Source: Bdellovibrionales bacterium
GTDB lineage: Bacteria > Bdellovibrionota > Bdellovibrionia > Bdellovibrionales > Bdellovibrionaceae
NCBI GenBank assembly: GCA_016713585.1
Contig: JADJOV010000004.1
Span: 94,489-158,488, forward strand
DNA: 64,000 bases
Direction of reading: 5' to 3'
A program made the translations under genes and the position numbers. Position 1 is the stretch's first letter. Each line of letters begins with the position of its first letter. Positions 9,063-19,409 of the stretch are shown in pieces. The notes beneath the pieces were generated by a model. The model saw nothing but the letters and a program-made list of their open reading frames with translations, did no database searches and was not told where the DNA came from.

Positions 9063-10911
9063 ATGAAGATAATAGCGATTTTACATCATGGTCGAGAAAT
9101 TGAGAGATTTCAGTTAATCAAGCCGACGGTCTTTATTGGTCGGTCCCCAACCTGTGATATTATTTTGCGGGCGAAGAGCGTGAAGGCAGTCCATTTGTCA
9201 TCGACTGGATCGGGGAAGGTGAGTTCAATTCTGAGACAGGGTTCTGGTCTATTGTCGACATTTCAGCCCAAGTCGGAAAGGAATCTTCATCAGGAGAAGG
9301 TGTTATTCTTTCGGAAGAGGCCCCGCTCAGTTTGGCGCTTTTCAGTTTCGAGTATCAAAAGATGAATTGGTTGAATCCCATTTAAAGCGAGGGATTTTAA
9401 GAAGATCTGTTAATGCGAATTTGGAGTCCGAAAATGCTAAATCTATTGAGGGAACTTGTCTAGAGGTTGTTAGTATTCGAAATTCATTGGAATCGGTTGA
9501 AGCCGTGAATCATTTTTCGAGTGACGTCCACGGTGAAGTTGACGGGGTTCTTAAAACGTTTCCGCAAATGAAATTTGTTTTTGCGGATATGCATAATGGT
9601 TTTTTTGATACAGGTGGGTCGCCTGCTGAGTATGAAATTCTAAATAAAAATGAGCTCGTGGTTCCAAAGGGTCAAACCCAAGATCGAATCCAAATGTCAG
9701 AGAAGGACATTTTGATAATTAAGTCGGAAGACTATGATTATTTTTTAAGACTTGTTCCAAAGATTGAGGTAGTTAAAGGGAAAGAGTTTACTGTCGACCG
9801 AACAGCGGTGACAGTTTTGCTTATAATTTTATTTCTAATTTTGTTTAGTTTTGTTGTTGAAAAGCTTCCCTCGCGCGTCGAGGAAAAGGCAGATAATGCT
9901 CGTATTGCCTTTGTTGAGGTTGTTGAGCCACCACCACCACCACCACCGCCAGAAATTGTCGAAGAGCCAACTCCTAAGCCTCCTCCAGAAATGATGCCAG
10001 TATCGGCCGAGCCGGAACCTAAACCTAAATCCAAGCCCGAGGTCAAACCCAAGGCCAAGGCAGAACCGCCGAAACGGCCAGATCCAGAACCAGAGCCTAA
10101 GCCTAAGCCGGAGCCAAAAGCGGACCCTAGCTCCAAGATAAAGAAGGGGCAAGGTTCTCTTGTGAAAAAAGGATCTCCCGATGCAGGAGGGAGCCCTGCT
10201 GGGGAACCAAAGGCGAAACCACAAGGAGGCTTGCTTTCTTTGATTAGAAAGCAACAGGGGTCAGGAGCGAGAAGTTCCGTGAAGGTCGATCAAATCTTGG
10301 GAAGCGCTCCAACGCCAAAGAATGAGCGCGAGGAGGGATCAAAAGTAGTGCCGCTGGCAAGACCTGGATCCCTGGGGGCAAGACCCCGACTTGGAGATGG
10401 GGGATCCGACACTGAGGCTGACCCGAAAAACCAATTGAAGGCAGCGGGATCAGATCTAAAATCCTTTGTTGGTACTAAAAAAGGTGGGGGTGATATTGCT
10501 AAGCCTGGCGGCTCTGTTCTTGAAGGTGGATTGCCGACGGGATCCTCGCAAGGGCTGGGTGCGGGGGCGGTGGTCGGGTTTGATGACGGAGTGACCACTG
10601 AAGTGAGTGGGGGCTTAGGTAAGGACTCGGTTCGAAGTGCTATTCGAGAGTATTCAATTCAGTTTCGAGGGTGTTACAGGCGCGCTCTTGCAGAATCAGG
10701 GACGAAAAATCTCGGAGGCAAAATGTCTTTCTATTGGAAAATCACGCCGCAAGGGGATGTTGTTGAAAGCAGTCTCACGTATACAGATTTTAAAATCCCA
10801 AAATTTGAAAACTGTGTAAAACGAATTATCGACAAGATTATTTTCAAAAAAGCAGACAATGGTCAGTCGACCTACGTTAAATATCCTTTTATTTTTCACG
10901 GCAAGAAATAG
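9063..10911 (+). CDS. FHA - transmembrane - TonB-C (AgmX/PglI-type) protein, GltG-like, frame-broken
   Basis: An N-terminal FHA domain (FIGRSPTCDIILR) reads phospho-threonine in the cytoplasm. One membrane helix follows (TVLLIILFLILFSFVV, about 9810-9860), then a long periplasmic Pro/Lys/Glu-rich arm (poly-proline at 9931-9948, then PKPKPEPK repeats) and a Gly-rich linker. The C-terminal domain is of the AgmX/PglI TonB type (SIQFRGCYRRAL near 10660, then GKMSFYWKITPQGDVV). The frame changes near 9185 and near 9320: the middle is read as VIDWIGEGEFNSETGFWSIV, then QFGAFQFRVSKDELVESHLK. The total is about 616 residues. This architecture is that of Myxococcus GltG/GltJ, which link the cytoplasmic motor to the outer membrane; the specific match is inferred. 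Confidence 0.82.
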
Positions 10912-10940
10912 GATCGAACCATGTTTGATGGTGAGGATGC

Positions 10941-10962
10941 CCCTGTGACCATCATCACAGGG
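10941..10962. promoter_or_regulatory. Perfect 8-bp inverted repeat between two operon segments
   Basis: CCCTGTGA and TCACAGGG with a 6-base loop lie in the 95-base gap between the FHA-TonB gene and the MotB-like gene. A near copy of the left arm (CCCCTGTCACC) follows at 10965-10975. No T-run follows, so it is not a classical terminator. It could be an operator or an RNA-processing hairpin. Confidence 0.55.
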
Positions 10963-11006
10963 ATCCCCCTGTCACCTTGGATCGAAGACAGACCGATGTC
11001 CAGTGA

Positions 11007-12908
11007 TTGGACCTAGGTTTGATTATGATGCCTATGATGTCGGACACAAGGCCAGACTTTCTTTATCACCTCAAGTTTTCTTCTCGGTGTGACGAAATGA
11101 CTATTGATGAAAAGTGGGTGAAATCTATAGCTTTCAACTATAATAAAAACAAGCACGAGGATAGCGGAAGTTTTTGGACATCTTATTCGGATCTTTTCCT
11201 GGGAATGAGTGTTATCTTCTTGCTACTCTATGTGACAGCGAGTCTTCGTCAAGGAACAAGTGGGATTCAACAACAGATTCAAAATCAAAAACTGACAATG
11301 CAGGTTGAAGACCTTAAGAATCAATTGAAGATGTATGATTCTGTCAAAAAGGACTATCTAAACAATGAGGCAAAGCCAGAGGAAGAAAAACAGTACAAAG
11401 AACTTATGGACAAATTAACTCTTCTCAAAGAAGAGGCAAAGGATGAAAAAAATAGGCTCCATCAGTCGGCCCTAGAGAACGAGAGAAAGGAAAAGGCCCT
11501 CAATCAGTATCAGCAAATGGTACGAAATATTATGAATGCGAACTTGTTAGCAAAGTCTAAAATAAAAACCCGAGAAGAAGTCATTGGCGAACAGGACGTG
11601 GAGATTGAAACTCAGGAAACTGAGATCTCGCAATTGGAAAAAGATATCGCACAAAAAAAGAAGCAAATTGCGGATAATCAAAACAAAATAGCTGACGCGA
11701 ACGAGCAGCTCGAGCAGCGTTTGGAAGATCTTAAGGCTGCTTATAAGCAAAAGAAAATGACCGAGGTCGCCTACGCAAAGAAGGTTGAAGCACTCAAAAA
11801 TGAGAATGAAAGAAAGCTCGAGCAATTGGAGGCAAATACCCAAGCGGTCGAGAAACAGTTAGCCAGTGTCAAAGACAAATTGGGAGCCGTGACCGGCGAA
11901 CTCGCGGGGGTCAACGAAGATTTAAGCAAGACAAAAAATGTCTTGGCTAAAACTGAGGGTGAAAGGAAGCAACTCGCGGGGCAGTTAAGTGCGGCTGAAA
12001 TGGAGCACAATCAGCAGGTAGCCAAACTCCAGAAGGAGTTTGCAGATCAGGCGGCGCGGGAGCGAGCGAAATTCGACGGGCAGCTTGCAAAGGAACGTCT
12101 CAGTGCCTCAGAAAAGGCGAGACGTGAAGGGGCCTTCCGAGCACAAGCCGCTCAGAAAGAAAGAGAGCTGGGTCAAAAACTCGCCAGTCTGGGAAAGGAT
12201 CTAGCTGAAAAAGAGGGAGCTCTCGGGAAGACCAAAGAAGAGTTGGGTCGAGCGGCTCAGGCAATCAAGGGGCAAGCCAGCAAGATTAAAGAAGGAGAGG
12301 CTCTGTTAGCTAAGGCACGGGCTGAGGCTGATGCTAGGAAGCAAATTTCCAAAGATATTAAACAAGGATTCAAAAAGGCTGGAGTTGAAGCTGATGTGAA
12401 TGAAAACACAGGTGAAGTGGTAATTAATTTTGGGGACGTCTATTTTGATAATGACTCCGCGAAGCTGAAAGAGAAAATGAAAGAGACCCTGAAGAAGGCA
12501 ATGCCAGTTTACTCAAAATCTTTGCTTGGAAACCGCAAGGTGTCGGACAAAATTTCAGCTATCGAGATCATTGGTTTTGCTTCTCCAACCTATCAAGGGA
12601 AATACGTAGATCCTAAGAATCTCGATCCTAAGACAGGACACAAGGCCATGGAACATAATCTTGATTTGAGTTACCGACGAGCCAAAGAAATTTTCAACTT
12701 TGTGACTGATTCTAGAAGTATAGAATTTGACCACCAGAAGGACATGCTTCCCTTAATGAAGGTCACTGGGAAGAGTTTTTTGGCTGAAAGGCTGCCGGAC
12801 GCGAGATCTCCCGGAAGTGCGTCAAAAAATAGCGATTTCTGCGCGATACATGATTGTCGTAAGGCTCAGCGGGTTATTATTAAATTTAGTTTTGAGGATA
12901 AAAAATAA
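11007..12908 (+). CDS. MotB/OmpA-like stator protein with long periplasmic coiled coil
   Basis: 633 residues. The short N-terminus has one membrane helix carrying a MotB-type aspartate (SDLFLGMSVIFLLLYV). About 370 residues of heptad-rich coiled coil follow (Lys/Glu/Gln/Ala), then a C-terminal OmpA-like peptidoglycan-binding domain (VYFDNDSAKLK; IEIIGFASPT; NLDLSYRRAKEIF). The start may be TTG 11007, ATG 11025 or ATG 11097; from 11097 the helix aspartate is residue 32, as in MotB. Its partner is the MotA-like gene 12 bases downstream. The coiled coil makes the arm far longer than in flagellar MotB. It is expected to anchor a proton-driven motor to the cell wall. Confidence 0.85.
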   Translation: MDLGLIMMPMMSDTRPDFLYHLKFSSRCDEMTIDEKWVKSIAFNYNKNKHEDSGSFWTSYSDLFLGMSVIFLLLYVTASLRQGTSGIQQQIQNQKLTMQVEDLKNQLKMYDSVKKDYLNNEAKPEEEKQYKELMDKLTLLKEEAKDEKNRLHQSALENERKEKALNQYQQMVRNIMNANLLAKSKIKTREEVIGEQDVEIETQETEISQLEKDIAQKKKQIADNQNKIADANEQLEQRLEDLKAAYKQKKMTEVAYAKKVEALKNENERKLEQLEANTQAVEKQLASVKDKLGAVTGELAGVNEDLSKTKNVLAKTEGERKQLAGQLSAAEMEHNQQVAKLQKEFADQAARERAKFDGQLAKERLSASEKARREGAFRAQAAQKERELGQKLASLGKDLAEKEGALGKTKEELGRAAQAIKGQASKIKEGEALLAKARAEADARKQISKDIKQGFKKAGVEADVNENTGEVVINFGDVYFDNDSAKLKEKMKETLKKAMPVYSKSLLGNRKVSDKISAIEIIGFASPTYQGKYVDPKNLDPKTGHKAMEHNLDLSYRRAKEIFNFVTDSRSIEFDHQKDMLPLMKVTGKSFLAERLPDARSPGSASKNSDFCAIHDCRKAQRVIIKFSFEDKK

Positions 12909-12920
12909 GGAGTTAGGTCG

Positions 12921-13852
12921 ATGGAATTATCAGAGAATCTTGGCGACAAATTTATTCTAGTCCTCCCATGGGTCATGACAAGCGTTTTTGTCGGAGGCTG
13001 TCTAGTTCGGTTGATTGTATACTTCACGGTCCAGCGGCATGAATGGTTTGCTCGTGAGTTCGAAAAGCGAGTGGGTCGTTATATGGATCGCGAAACGCCT
13101 GGGAAAGTGAAGAATGTTTCCTTTTTTGTGCTTGCAAAACGGATGCTTGAGCGAACTTACTATGAATCATTTGAAATGAGAGACCGTCTGAAAAGGCGTC
13201 GCAATGATCCAGTGATGGGCTGGAGCGATAGGATCTTTCTTGTCAAGCAGGGTTGCGCTTGGTTGGTCAAAGACATTTTGAAACAGCTCAAGTTTGTCAA
13301 ATGGGCGGAGGGGAATCCAAAACTATTAAATATCACCAAAGCCACTTTTCAACACAATCCTTGTTTCAATAGAATCTTCGGAGTTTTTCAAATTGGTGCG
13401 GTCAACGATATTGTGTCCATAATGCCAGGTCTCTTCGTTGTTGCCGGAATCTTGGGACCTTCATAGGAATCGCCAAGGGACTTCCAGAGCTCGCCGGCAT
13501 GAGCATGACAGATTTAGACAATACGAAACTTGTTATGGACAAGTTTCTGAACGAAATCTCCTTTGCAATGCGCAGTTCGATTTATGGAATTGCCTTTTCG
13601 TTATTAATGCATTTTTGGAACACAATCTTTTCGCCAGACAGGGTCTATGCTTCGATGATTGATCGTTTTGAGAGCTCGCTTGATCTCTTGTGGTATCGTT
13701 CGGACAATAACGACTATCCAAGTCAGGAGCGAGCCTTCGACGAGCATAAGGATCCAGTTGAGGCATTGGCTGAGGCATCAGTCAAGGCTGAAACCCAGAG
13801 AAATCCGAAAGGACGAGATGAAGACACAATTAGGAAAGAGAAAGCCTCCTGA
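12921..13852 (+). CDS. MotA/TolQ-like channel protein, frame-broken
   Basis: About 311 residues. The N-terminal helix is near residues 12-36; a cytoplasmic basic region follows (RDRLKRRRNDPVMGWSDR), then the channel-helix signature PGLFVVAGILGTFIGIAKGL, of the type shared by MotA, ExbB and ZorA, and a last helix (SSIYGIAFSLLMHF). One missing base near 13455 splits it: the first frame reads GILGPS-stop, while inserting one A gives GILGTFIGIAKGLPELAG in the frame that continues to 13852. AAGGAG precedes the ATG. The stop overlaps the next ATG (TGATG at 13850-13854). With the preceding OmpA/MotB-like protein it forms a second stator set, separate from the TolQ/TolR set upstream. Confidence 0.82.
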
Positions 13853-16571
13853 TGGGTTTTGAATTCCTTGCCGGGAAAAAGCACTTCAGTTGTTTTTTAG
13901 TCACGATTCAAACGCCGGATGGTGTTTTCTATCGAATCGTGGACGAAAAGTCATTTACCGTTGGAAGGTCCAGCGACAGTGCATTGAGTTTTCCCGAACC
14001 AAATATTAGCCGAATACATATTGTGGTTAGTTGCAAGAAGGATCAGATTTGGCTTATTGATCAGGGGGTCAGCTAACGGAACCTTTATTAACGGCCAGAA
14101 GGTTTTGCCGAATAAGCTGACCGTTGTTCAGCCGACGGATGACGTGAAACTCGGCACCTCGGAAATTCATCTTAAGTTTGATGTATTCGAAAAGGCCTAT
14201 AAACCAGATGCTGTCATCAATAGCCTTCTTCCTGAAAATGAAAAAACGAGTATAATGGAGGTCATCCAAGGCGCTCACCAGCAGGCAAAGCGAATAATTA
14301 TGCAATCCCAGGAGCATTACGACAAGTTAATCAAAAGCGCCAAAGTGAAAGTGCGAAATGTGGAGAATAGTCTTCTGGTTAAGCAGGATGAGATAGTCCA
14401 AGCCGCAAATGTACAGGCCAGCCAAATGCTCCAAGAAGCAAAAAAGAAATCTGCCCAGGTGGTTTTTGACTCTGAACAAAAAGCTTTGGAGGCCACCAAG
14501 GATATTTTCTCTAGAGCAGAGGATCTCAAAAACAAAGCAGAAACTTTTTACAATGAAAAAATCGCCGAAGCCCAGGAAAAGGCCGACGCAATGATAAGCA
14601 ATCACGTCGAAATGGGACAGCAGATGCTCCATCAGGCAAGTGTCAAAGCCCAAGAAATTAAGAGTCAAATGCAGGAGGATGGTGAGTCCCTCAAGCAGCG
14701 ACTCATCTCAGAGGGTGATGCTCATCGGCAAAAGGCATTGGTCGACGCAGAGGCTATAAAGCAGAAGGCGGCCATTGAGGGTGAAAAGCTTAAGGAGAAG
14801 CTCCTTGAGCGAGCCAAAAATTGAGTTGACGGGTGAGCTTTCGGATTTGAAGAGAGAGATCGTTACTACGCAAAATGAGCTCACAGTGCTTAGACAGGCT
14901 AGAGAGAAGGACTTTGAAGCCGAAGCTGCTCAGAAGCGCCGAGAACTGGAAATATCACTCAGTGGACTGAGGAATGAAATCGAAAAGTCCAAACAGGACC
15001 ACAGTGATCTTGTCATCAAACAAGAGAAAGAGTTTGAGTTGTCCTTAAAAAAGAAGTCCTTGGAAGTTGATCGACTAAATCAAGAAAAAGAAGGGGAGCT
15101 CAAGAAACGAACAGAGGCCATTTCCTTCGAAATTGCTAAGCAAGAGAAAGAACTTGAGAGGTTAGCCGAAATGCGCGAGCGCGAGCTCAAAAAGCGTCAG
15201 AATGATCTTGATCAACAATATCAGAATCATCTCCATGAAATCGAAAAAACAGTCGCAGAAAAAGAAAACGCAATGCGATTGAGAGTGGATCTTGATTTGG
15301 TAGACAAAAAGCGAGAGATTCATCAATTTGAAGGCGAGGCCCTAGCCTATAGGAAAGAGTTGGAACAAGTTCGGCAGACGATCCAACAGACTCAAGATGA
15401 GCGAGATCAGGAAATGAGAAAGCTTTCCGACTTACGAAAGGACGTCGAGAAAACAAGAGTTGAAAAATCCGCAGTCGAGGATTCTCATCAGGGGCTTTTG
15501 AAAGTCATTCAGCAGTTTGATCAAGAAAAGAAGTTAGCTCATGATCGGGTGAAAGATCTTGAAAGCAGAGCAGGACATCTCCAGTTGGTAATCGAGGAAG
15601 GAAACAATAAACTCGAAAGTTTAAATACCAACTACCAAGTTAAAGTTCAAGAATACAAGTTGAAACTTGACTCTGAGTTTGCGCAACTAAAAAAAGAGAA
15701 GGAGCAACAGTTTCGAGATGCATTCAATGCTTAATCTGAAAATGCCAAGGTGATGAGGCATCAGCTGCAGCAAGAAATTCAATCCAAACAGGGGTTGATT
15801 GAAAGCAATATTCATCAAAAAATTATGAAGACATTAGCAGGTCACGTTGGCGCTGAAAAATTGGGCGCTATAGATGCCCTCACTTTGAGTCAAATCAAAG
15901 CAGGCTTTGAAGAAAATCTCGCGACGACGGCCACTCAGAATCAAGCTGGACAGTTAAATACGGTCGAGATGCATCGAAAACAACAGTTGGTCAAAGTGAG
16001 ATGGGTGAGTCTAGGGTTGGCCATAGGGTTTTTCACAATGTTCGGATATAATTTTATTTCCAGTCGTTTGGATAACAAGAATCTTCAAAAAGTCCTAGCT
16101 GCGGAGCAGGCAGAGCGTGACAGATTGAGAAAAGCAGCGAGGTACAATCCTGAGCAAGATTACGAGGTCAGGGACAATTATGCTGACAGTGTTATTTATA
16201 CGAAAGATTTTTCCACGCTCTATGAGGATCCCCAGGTTCAGGAGCGTTGGGTCCGAGAAGCCAAGGACTACTTCTTTAAGAATTGGCGAGTGGATGAGCA
16301 AAAAACGATTGAGCTGCTAGCTGCAGCCAAGACTTTGGTCAAGACATTGGATGAAAAGCGTCAGAATATTCATCCGGATTTCGTGACTGAGAATCTGCAG
16401 AAAATGCGTGAACTTGAGGACGAATCTGTTCTCAAAATGAAAGAGATTATTGGAACAGACGTTAAGTTTTCAGCCTTCAAGAAAATAGAAAAAAAGTTTT
16501 ATACTAATGAAATTACCCGCCGTGCCCCAGCGGAGGTCTATATCGACCCCAACGTCGAGGGAACTAAGTAA
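13852..16571 (+). CDS. FHA - long coiled coil - membrane protein, frame-broken
   Basis: About 906 residues when repaired. The N-terminal FHA domain has all the key residues (FTVGRSSDSALSF, SRIH, then SANGTFING). About 550 residues of cytoplasmic coiled coil follow, then one membrane helix (WVSLGLAIGFFTMFGYNF, about 16000-16060) and a 170-residue C-terminal domain, probably periplasmic. Frame breaks: an extra G in the G5 run at about 14065-14069, an extra A in the A5 run at about 14816-14820, and an in-frame TAA at 15732-15734 after which the coiled coil resumes (SENAKVMRHQLQ). The first two are homopolymer length changes; the third is a substitution or a true stop. Overlap with the MotA-like gene suggests it is the cytoplasmic, phosphorylation-sensing part of that motor. 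Confidence 0.78.
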
Positions 16572-16613
16572 TTCCTGCTACTCAGATCAAAAATTTTGAC
16601 CTAGTATGGGGAT

Positions 16614-17321
16614 ATGAAAACTATCGTCGAGTTTATAAATGTGGTGAAGAGTTATCAGCTGGGCGATTTAGTTGTGCCGGCGCTTCGTGGTCTCAATTTA
16701 AAAGTTTTTGAGGGTGAGTTCACGGTTCTCATAGGCTCATCAGGGTCTGGCAAGACAACTGTTTTAAATTTAGTGGGCTGCATTGATGACCCTGATTCAG
16801 GGGAAATCCTCATTGATGGGAATGCGATTCGCCAGTTGACCGAGAATCAGAAAAGTGAGCTGAGAAATAAAAAGATAGGTTTTATTTTTCAATCCTTTAA
16901 TTTGATTCCAGTTCTCAACGTTGAAGAAAATATTGAGATGCCTCTACTGATTCAACGTGAAATCACGATGGCCGATCGGAAGCAGAGGGTGAAAGAAGCA
17001 TTAGCTGATGTTGGTTTGAGTGAGTTTAGAACCTATATGCCGAATAAGCTTTCAGGCGGGCAACGGCAAAGGGTTGCTATTGCTCGCGCCTTAGTTTCAA
17101 AGCCCCAGCTCGTGTTGGCTGATGAACCAACGGCAAATTTGGATTCGAAGACTGCGCATATGATTATTGACCTTCTCACCGATTTAAACAAACGGAAAAA
17201 AGTTACTTTTTTGTTTTGTAGTCACGATGAGAAGCTGATCGGTCGGGTCGGAAGGGTGCTTCGAATTCAGGATGGTTTGATTGTGGAGGGTCTTTCAACG
17301 CAAGGGATCAGTGTGGAATGA
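16614..17321 (+). CDS. LolD/MacB-type ABC transporter ATPase
   Basis: 235 residues, intact, the usual length for LolD. Walker A GSSGSGKTT (about residue 43), Q-loop FIFQSFNLIP, signature LSGGQRQRVAIARAL, Walker B LVLADEP with the D-loop TANLD, and the H-loop CSHD are all present. It energises the two FtsX-type permeases that follow; the stop overlaps the first permease start (ATGA at 17318-17321). In the Lol pathway this subunit drives release of lipoproteins from the inner membrane; here it sits at the end of the motility-like block. Confidence 0.93.
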   Translation: MKTIVEFINVVKSYQLGDLVVPALRGLNLKVFEGEFTVLIGSSGSGKTTVLNLVGCIDDPDSGEILIDGNAIRQLTENQKSELRNKKIGFIFQSFNLIPVLNVEENIEMPLLIQREITMADRKQRVKEALADVGLSEFRTYMPNKLSGGQRQRVAIARALVSKPQLVLADEPTANLDSKTAHMIIDLLTDLNKRKKVTFLFCSHDEKLIGRVGRVLRIQDGLIVEGLSTQGISVE

Positions 17322-18626
17322 GTCTTCTCTGGCGGTTGGCCTTTAGAAATATTTTTCGCAATCAGCGCAGGACCTTGGCGACTGTCTTCACGATATGCTT
17401 TGGATATGTGGGTTTAGTTCTGACCGGTGGGTATATCATCTACGTCGAGAAGTCGATTCGCGCCTTAACTGTCTATATCAATCACGGCGGGAATATTGTT
17501 ATCTACAAAAAGGATGGCCTTAATCATTTTTTTTCAAAGCCTAAAAAATTTGTTATTGATGCAGCGATGTTGACCCAAGTGAGTTCGGTCTTGAACAGGT
17601 TTCCAGATCAAATCGAACGGGTTGGGAGCTATTTGACTGGGATGGGTTTGCTCTCTAATGGATTGAGGTCGACACCGGTGCTGGTGCGTGGCGTAGATCC
17701 AAACGTCGATAGCTTTGTGGAGAGGTCATCCCTTTGTGAAGGAATATTTTTCCGACTTTGCGCTTTCTGACCAGAACCAAGAATTTTCGACCTTCGTCAA
17801 TCGAAATTCAGAAGCAATTTCTATTACAGAAGGGCTTGGAGAAATTCTTGGAAGGCGTGCCCCTTTTGATCAGCTCCCAGAGAACCAAAGGGATGTCCAG
17901 CTCGCCGCCAAATCTTTTTTAGGTGATTTCAATGCTGTTAATGGAGTCTTGGGGCCTCGTCACTCGACTGGGTTGCCATACTTGGAAGACCTGAGTGTGA
18001 TAATGCCGCTCAAGGCGCTTCAGAACCTTTTGTTAACCGACGGAGTGAGCTCAGTCGCACTATTCCTGAGGGAAAGTGTATCAACATCGACGTTTATGGA
18101 GATCCTACGAAAAGAATTTATGAAGTTAGGAATTCTCGTGGACCTTTATCCCTATTATGGAGACGATATCGGAATGTTTTATTCAGGAACAATGGGATTT
18201 CTCTTTGCCATCGGTGGGTTCTTTTTTATCCTGATCTTAGGTGCCGTGATCCTGTCTGTGGTGAATACTATTACTATTGGAATTATCGAACGGACAAGGG
18301 AAATAGGGACACTTCGGGCAATTGGCTTCAAACCGAGTGATTTGTCGGAATTGTTTTTTAAAGAAAATTTAGTTATTTCTGTTTTTTGTGTAGGATTGGG
18401 GATTTTGTTTTCTGAGTCTATTGCGACTGCGATTAATAATTCTGGTATTCGATTTCGGCCAACCGGTGTTGCTAAAGATGTACCTTTTATGGTGTTGCCA
18501 GAAGTGTGGATGTCCGTCAGCGTCGCTATTCCATTGATTATACTAACTTGTGTGACTGCCTATTTTGTGGCCTTTCGGAAGACCAAGGTCGGTTTAGTCC
18601 ACCTTTTGACTGATCCCGGAGGATAG
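17318..18626 (+). CDS. LolC/LolE-type ABC permease (FtsX domain), frame-broken
   Basis: About 436 residues in LolCE topology: an N-terminal helix (TLATVFTICFGYVGLVLTGG), a large periplasmic domain, then three C-terminal FtsX helices (GFLFAIGGFFFILILGAVIL; the RTREIGTLRAIGFKPSDL coupling loop). The frame changes near 17725, where the sense passes from DPNVDSFVE to GHPFVKEYFSDFALSD. One indel accounts for it. It works with the LolD-like ATPase before it and the second permease at 19410. Confidence 0.87.
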
Positions 18627-18628
18627 AT

Positions 18629-19399
18629 ATGAGGTTATATATTCAAAAAATCAAAGTGGTTATCTGCAGGGGCTTGATTTTGTTGCCAGCGAGTCTGTTT
18701 GGTGGACAAGTTTTTGCCCAGAGTTCAAATATAGTTCAGCTTCTCAAAATTTCTGATCGCGCGCGCGGGGGGCTTGAAAAAGGGGCCTCCTGGGAGATTA
18801 GTCTCAAGAGTGTTGAAGAGGGAAATGAGAGTGAGAGGACCTTTGCCGTTAAAGCCAAGGGCGATAATGCGTTTGTGGAGGCCCTTGCGCCTTCCAGAAA
18901 CAAGGGCGAGGTCTATGTTTTTAATGATCGCTCAATGTGGTTTTTTAAACCGACACTCAAAAAGCCAGTTGTAGTTTCTTCACGGGAAAAAATGACGGGT
19001 CAAGCAGCGAATGGTGATATTGCAAGTACTCATTATGCCCGGGACTATGTTCCGACGCTTGAGACAACTGTTGTCGAAGGGGACGATAAGCTTTATGTGA
19101 TCTTGTTGAAGGCCAAATCGAAGCAGGTGACCTACGATCAGATTCGGTATTGGATTTCTGAGAAGACAAAACTGGGAGTTAAAGCAGAGTTTTTGACCTT
19201 GCAGGGGAAACCTTTTAAACTAGCGACTTTTGAGTATAAAAACTCGATTGTTCAAGGAGGCAAGAAAGCCCCTTTTGTCAGTCAAATGACCCTGGTGGAT
19301 TCAAAATTTAAAGACAATAGAAGTGTGATGGTTTACACAAATCCCAAGGCTGAATCTCATCCGGACGCGATTTTCAATGTTAACAACGTGACACGTTAA
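18629..19399 (+). CDS. LolA-like outer-membrane lipoprotein-sorting protein
   Basis: 256 residues with a signal peptide (hydrophobic LILLPASLFGGQVFAQ, cut near residue 31). The mature protein has the LolA/LolB-like half-barrel pattern seen in the 'outer membrane lipoprotein-sorting protein' family: NDRSMWFFKPTLKKPVV, then YDQIRYWISEKTKLGVKAE. GGAGG precedes the ATG. It is placed between two LolCE-type permeases, so it is very likely the periplasmic carrier that accepts cargo (lipoprotein or lipid) from this transporter. Family assignment is fairly sure; cargo is unknown. Confidence 0.82.
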   Translation: MRLYIQKIKVVICRGLILLPASLFGGQVFAQSSNIVQLLKISDRARGGLEKGASWEISLKSVEEGNESERTFAVKAKGDNAFVEALAPSRNKGEVYVFNDRSMWFFKPTLKKPVVVSSREKMTGQAANGDIASTHYARDYVPTLETTVVEGDDKLYVILLKAKSKQVTYDQIRYWISEKTKLGVKAEFLTLQGKPFKLATFEYKNSIVQGGKKAPFVSQMTLVDSKFKDNRSVMVYTNPKAESHPDAIFNVNNVTR

Positions 19400-19409
19400 T
19401 GGCAGGGTC

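Noticed and set aside
9738..10254. Gly/Ser-rich and Trp/Arg-rich minus-strand open frames
   Set aside because: They are mirror images of the proline-rich periplasmic arm of the FHA-TonB protein.
11007..13852. Zorya-type anti-phage defence (ZorA/ZorB)
   Set aside because: The MotA/MotB-like pair resembles ZorA/ZorB in fold type, but the gene order is reversed, no ZorC, ZorD or ZorE homologue is seen, and the context is envelope machinery rather than a defence island.
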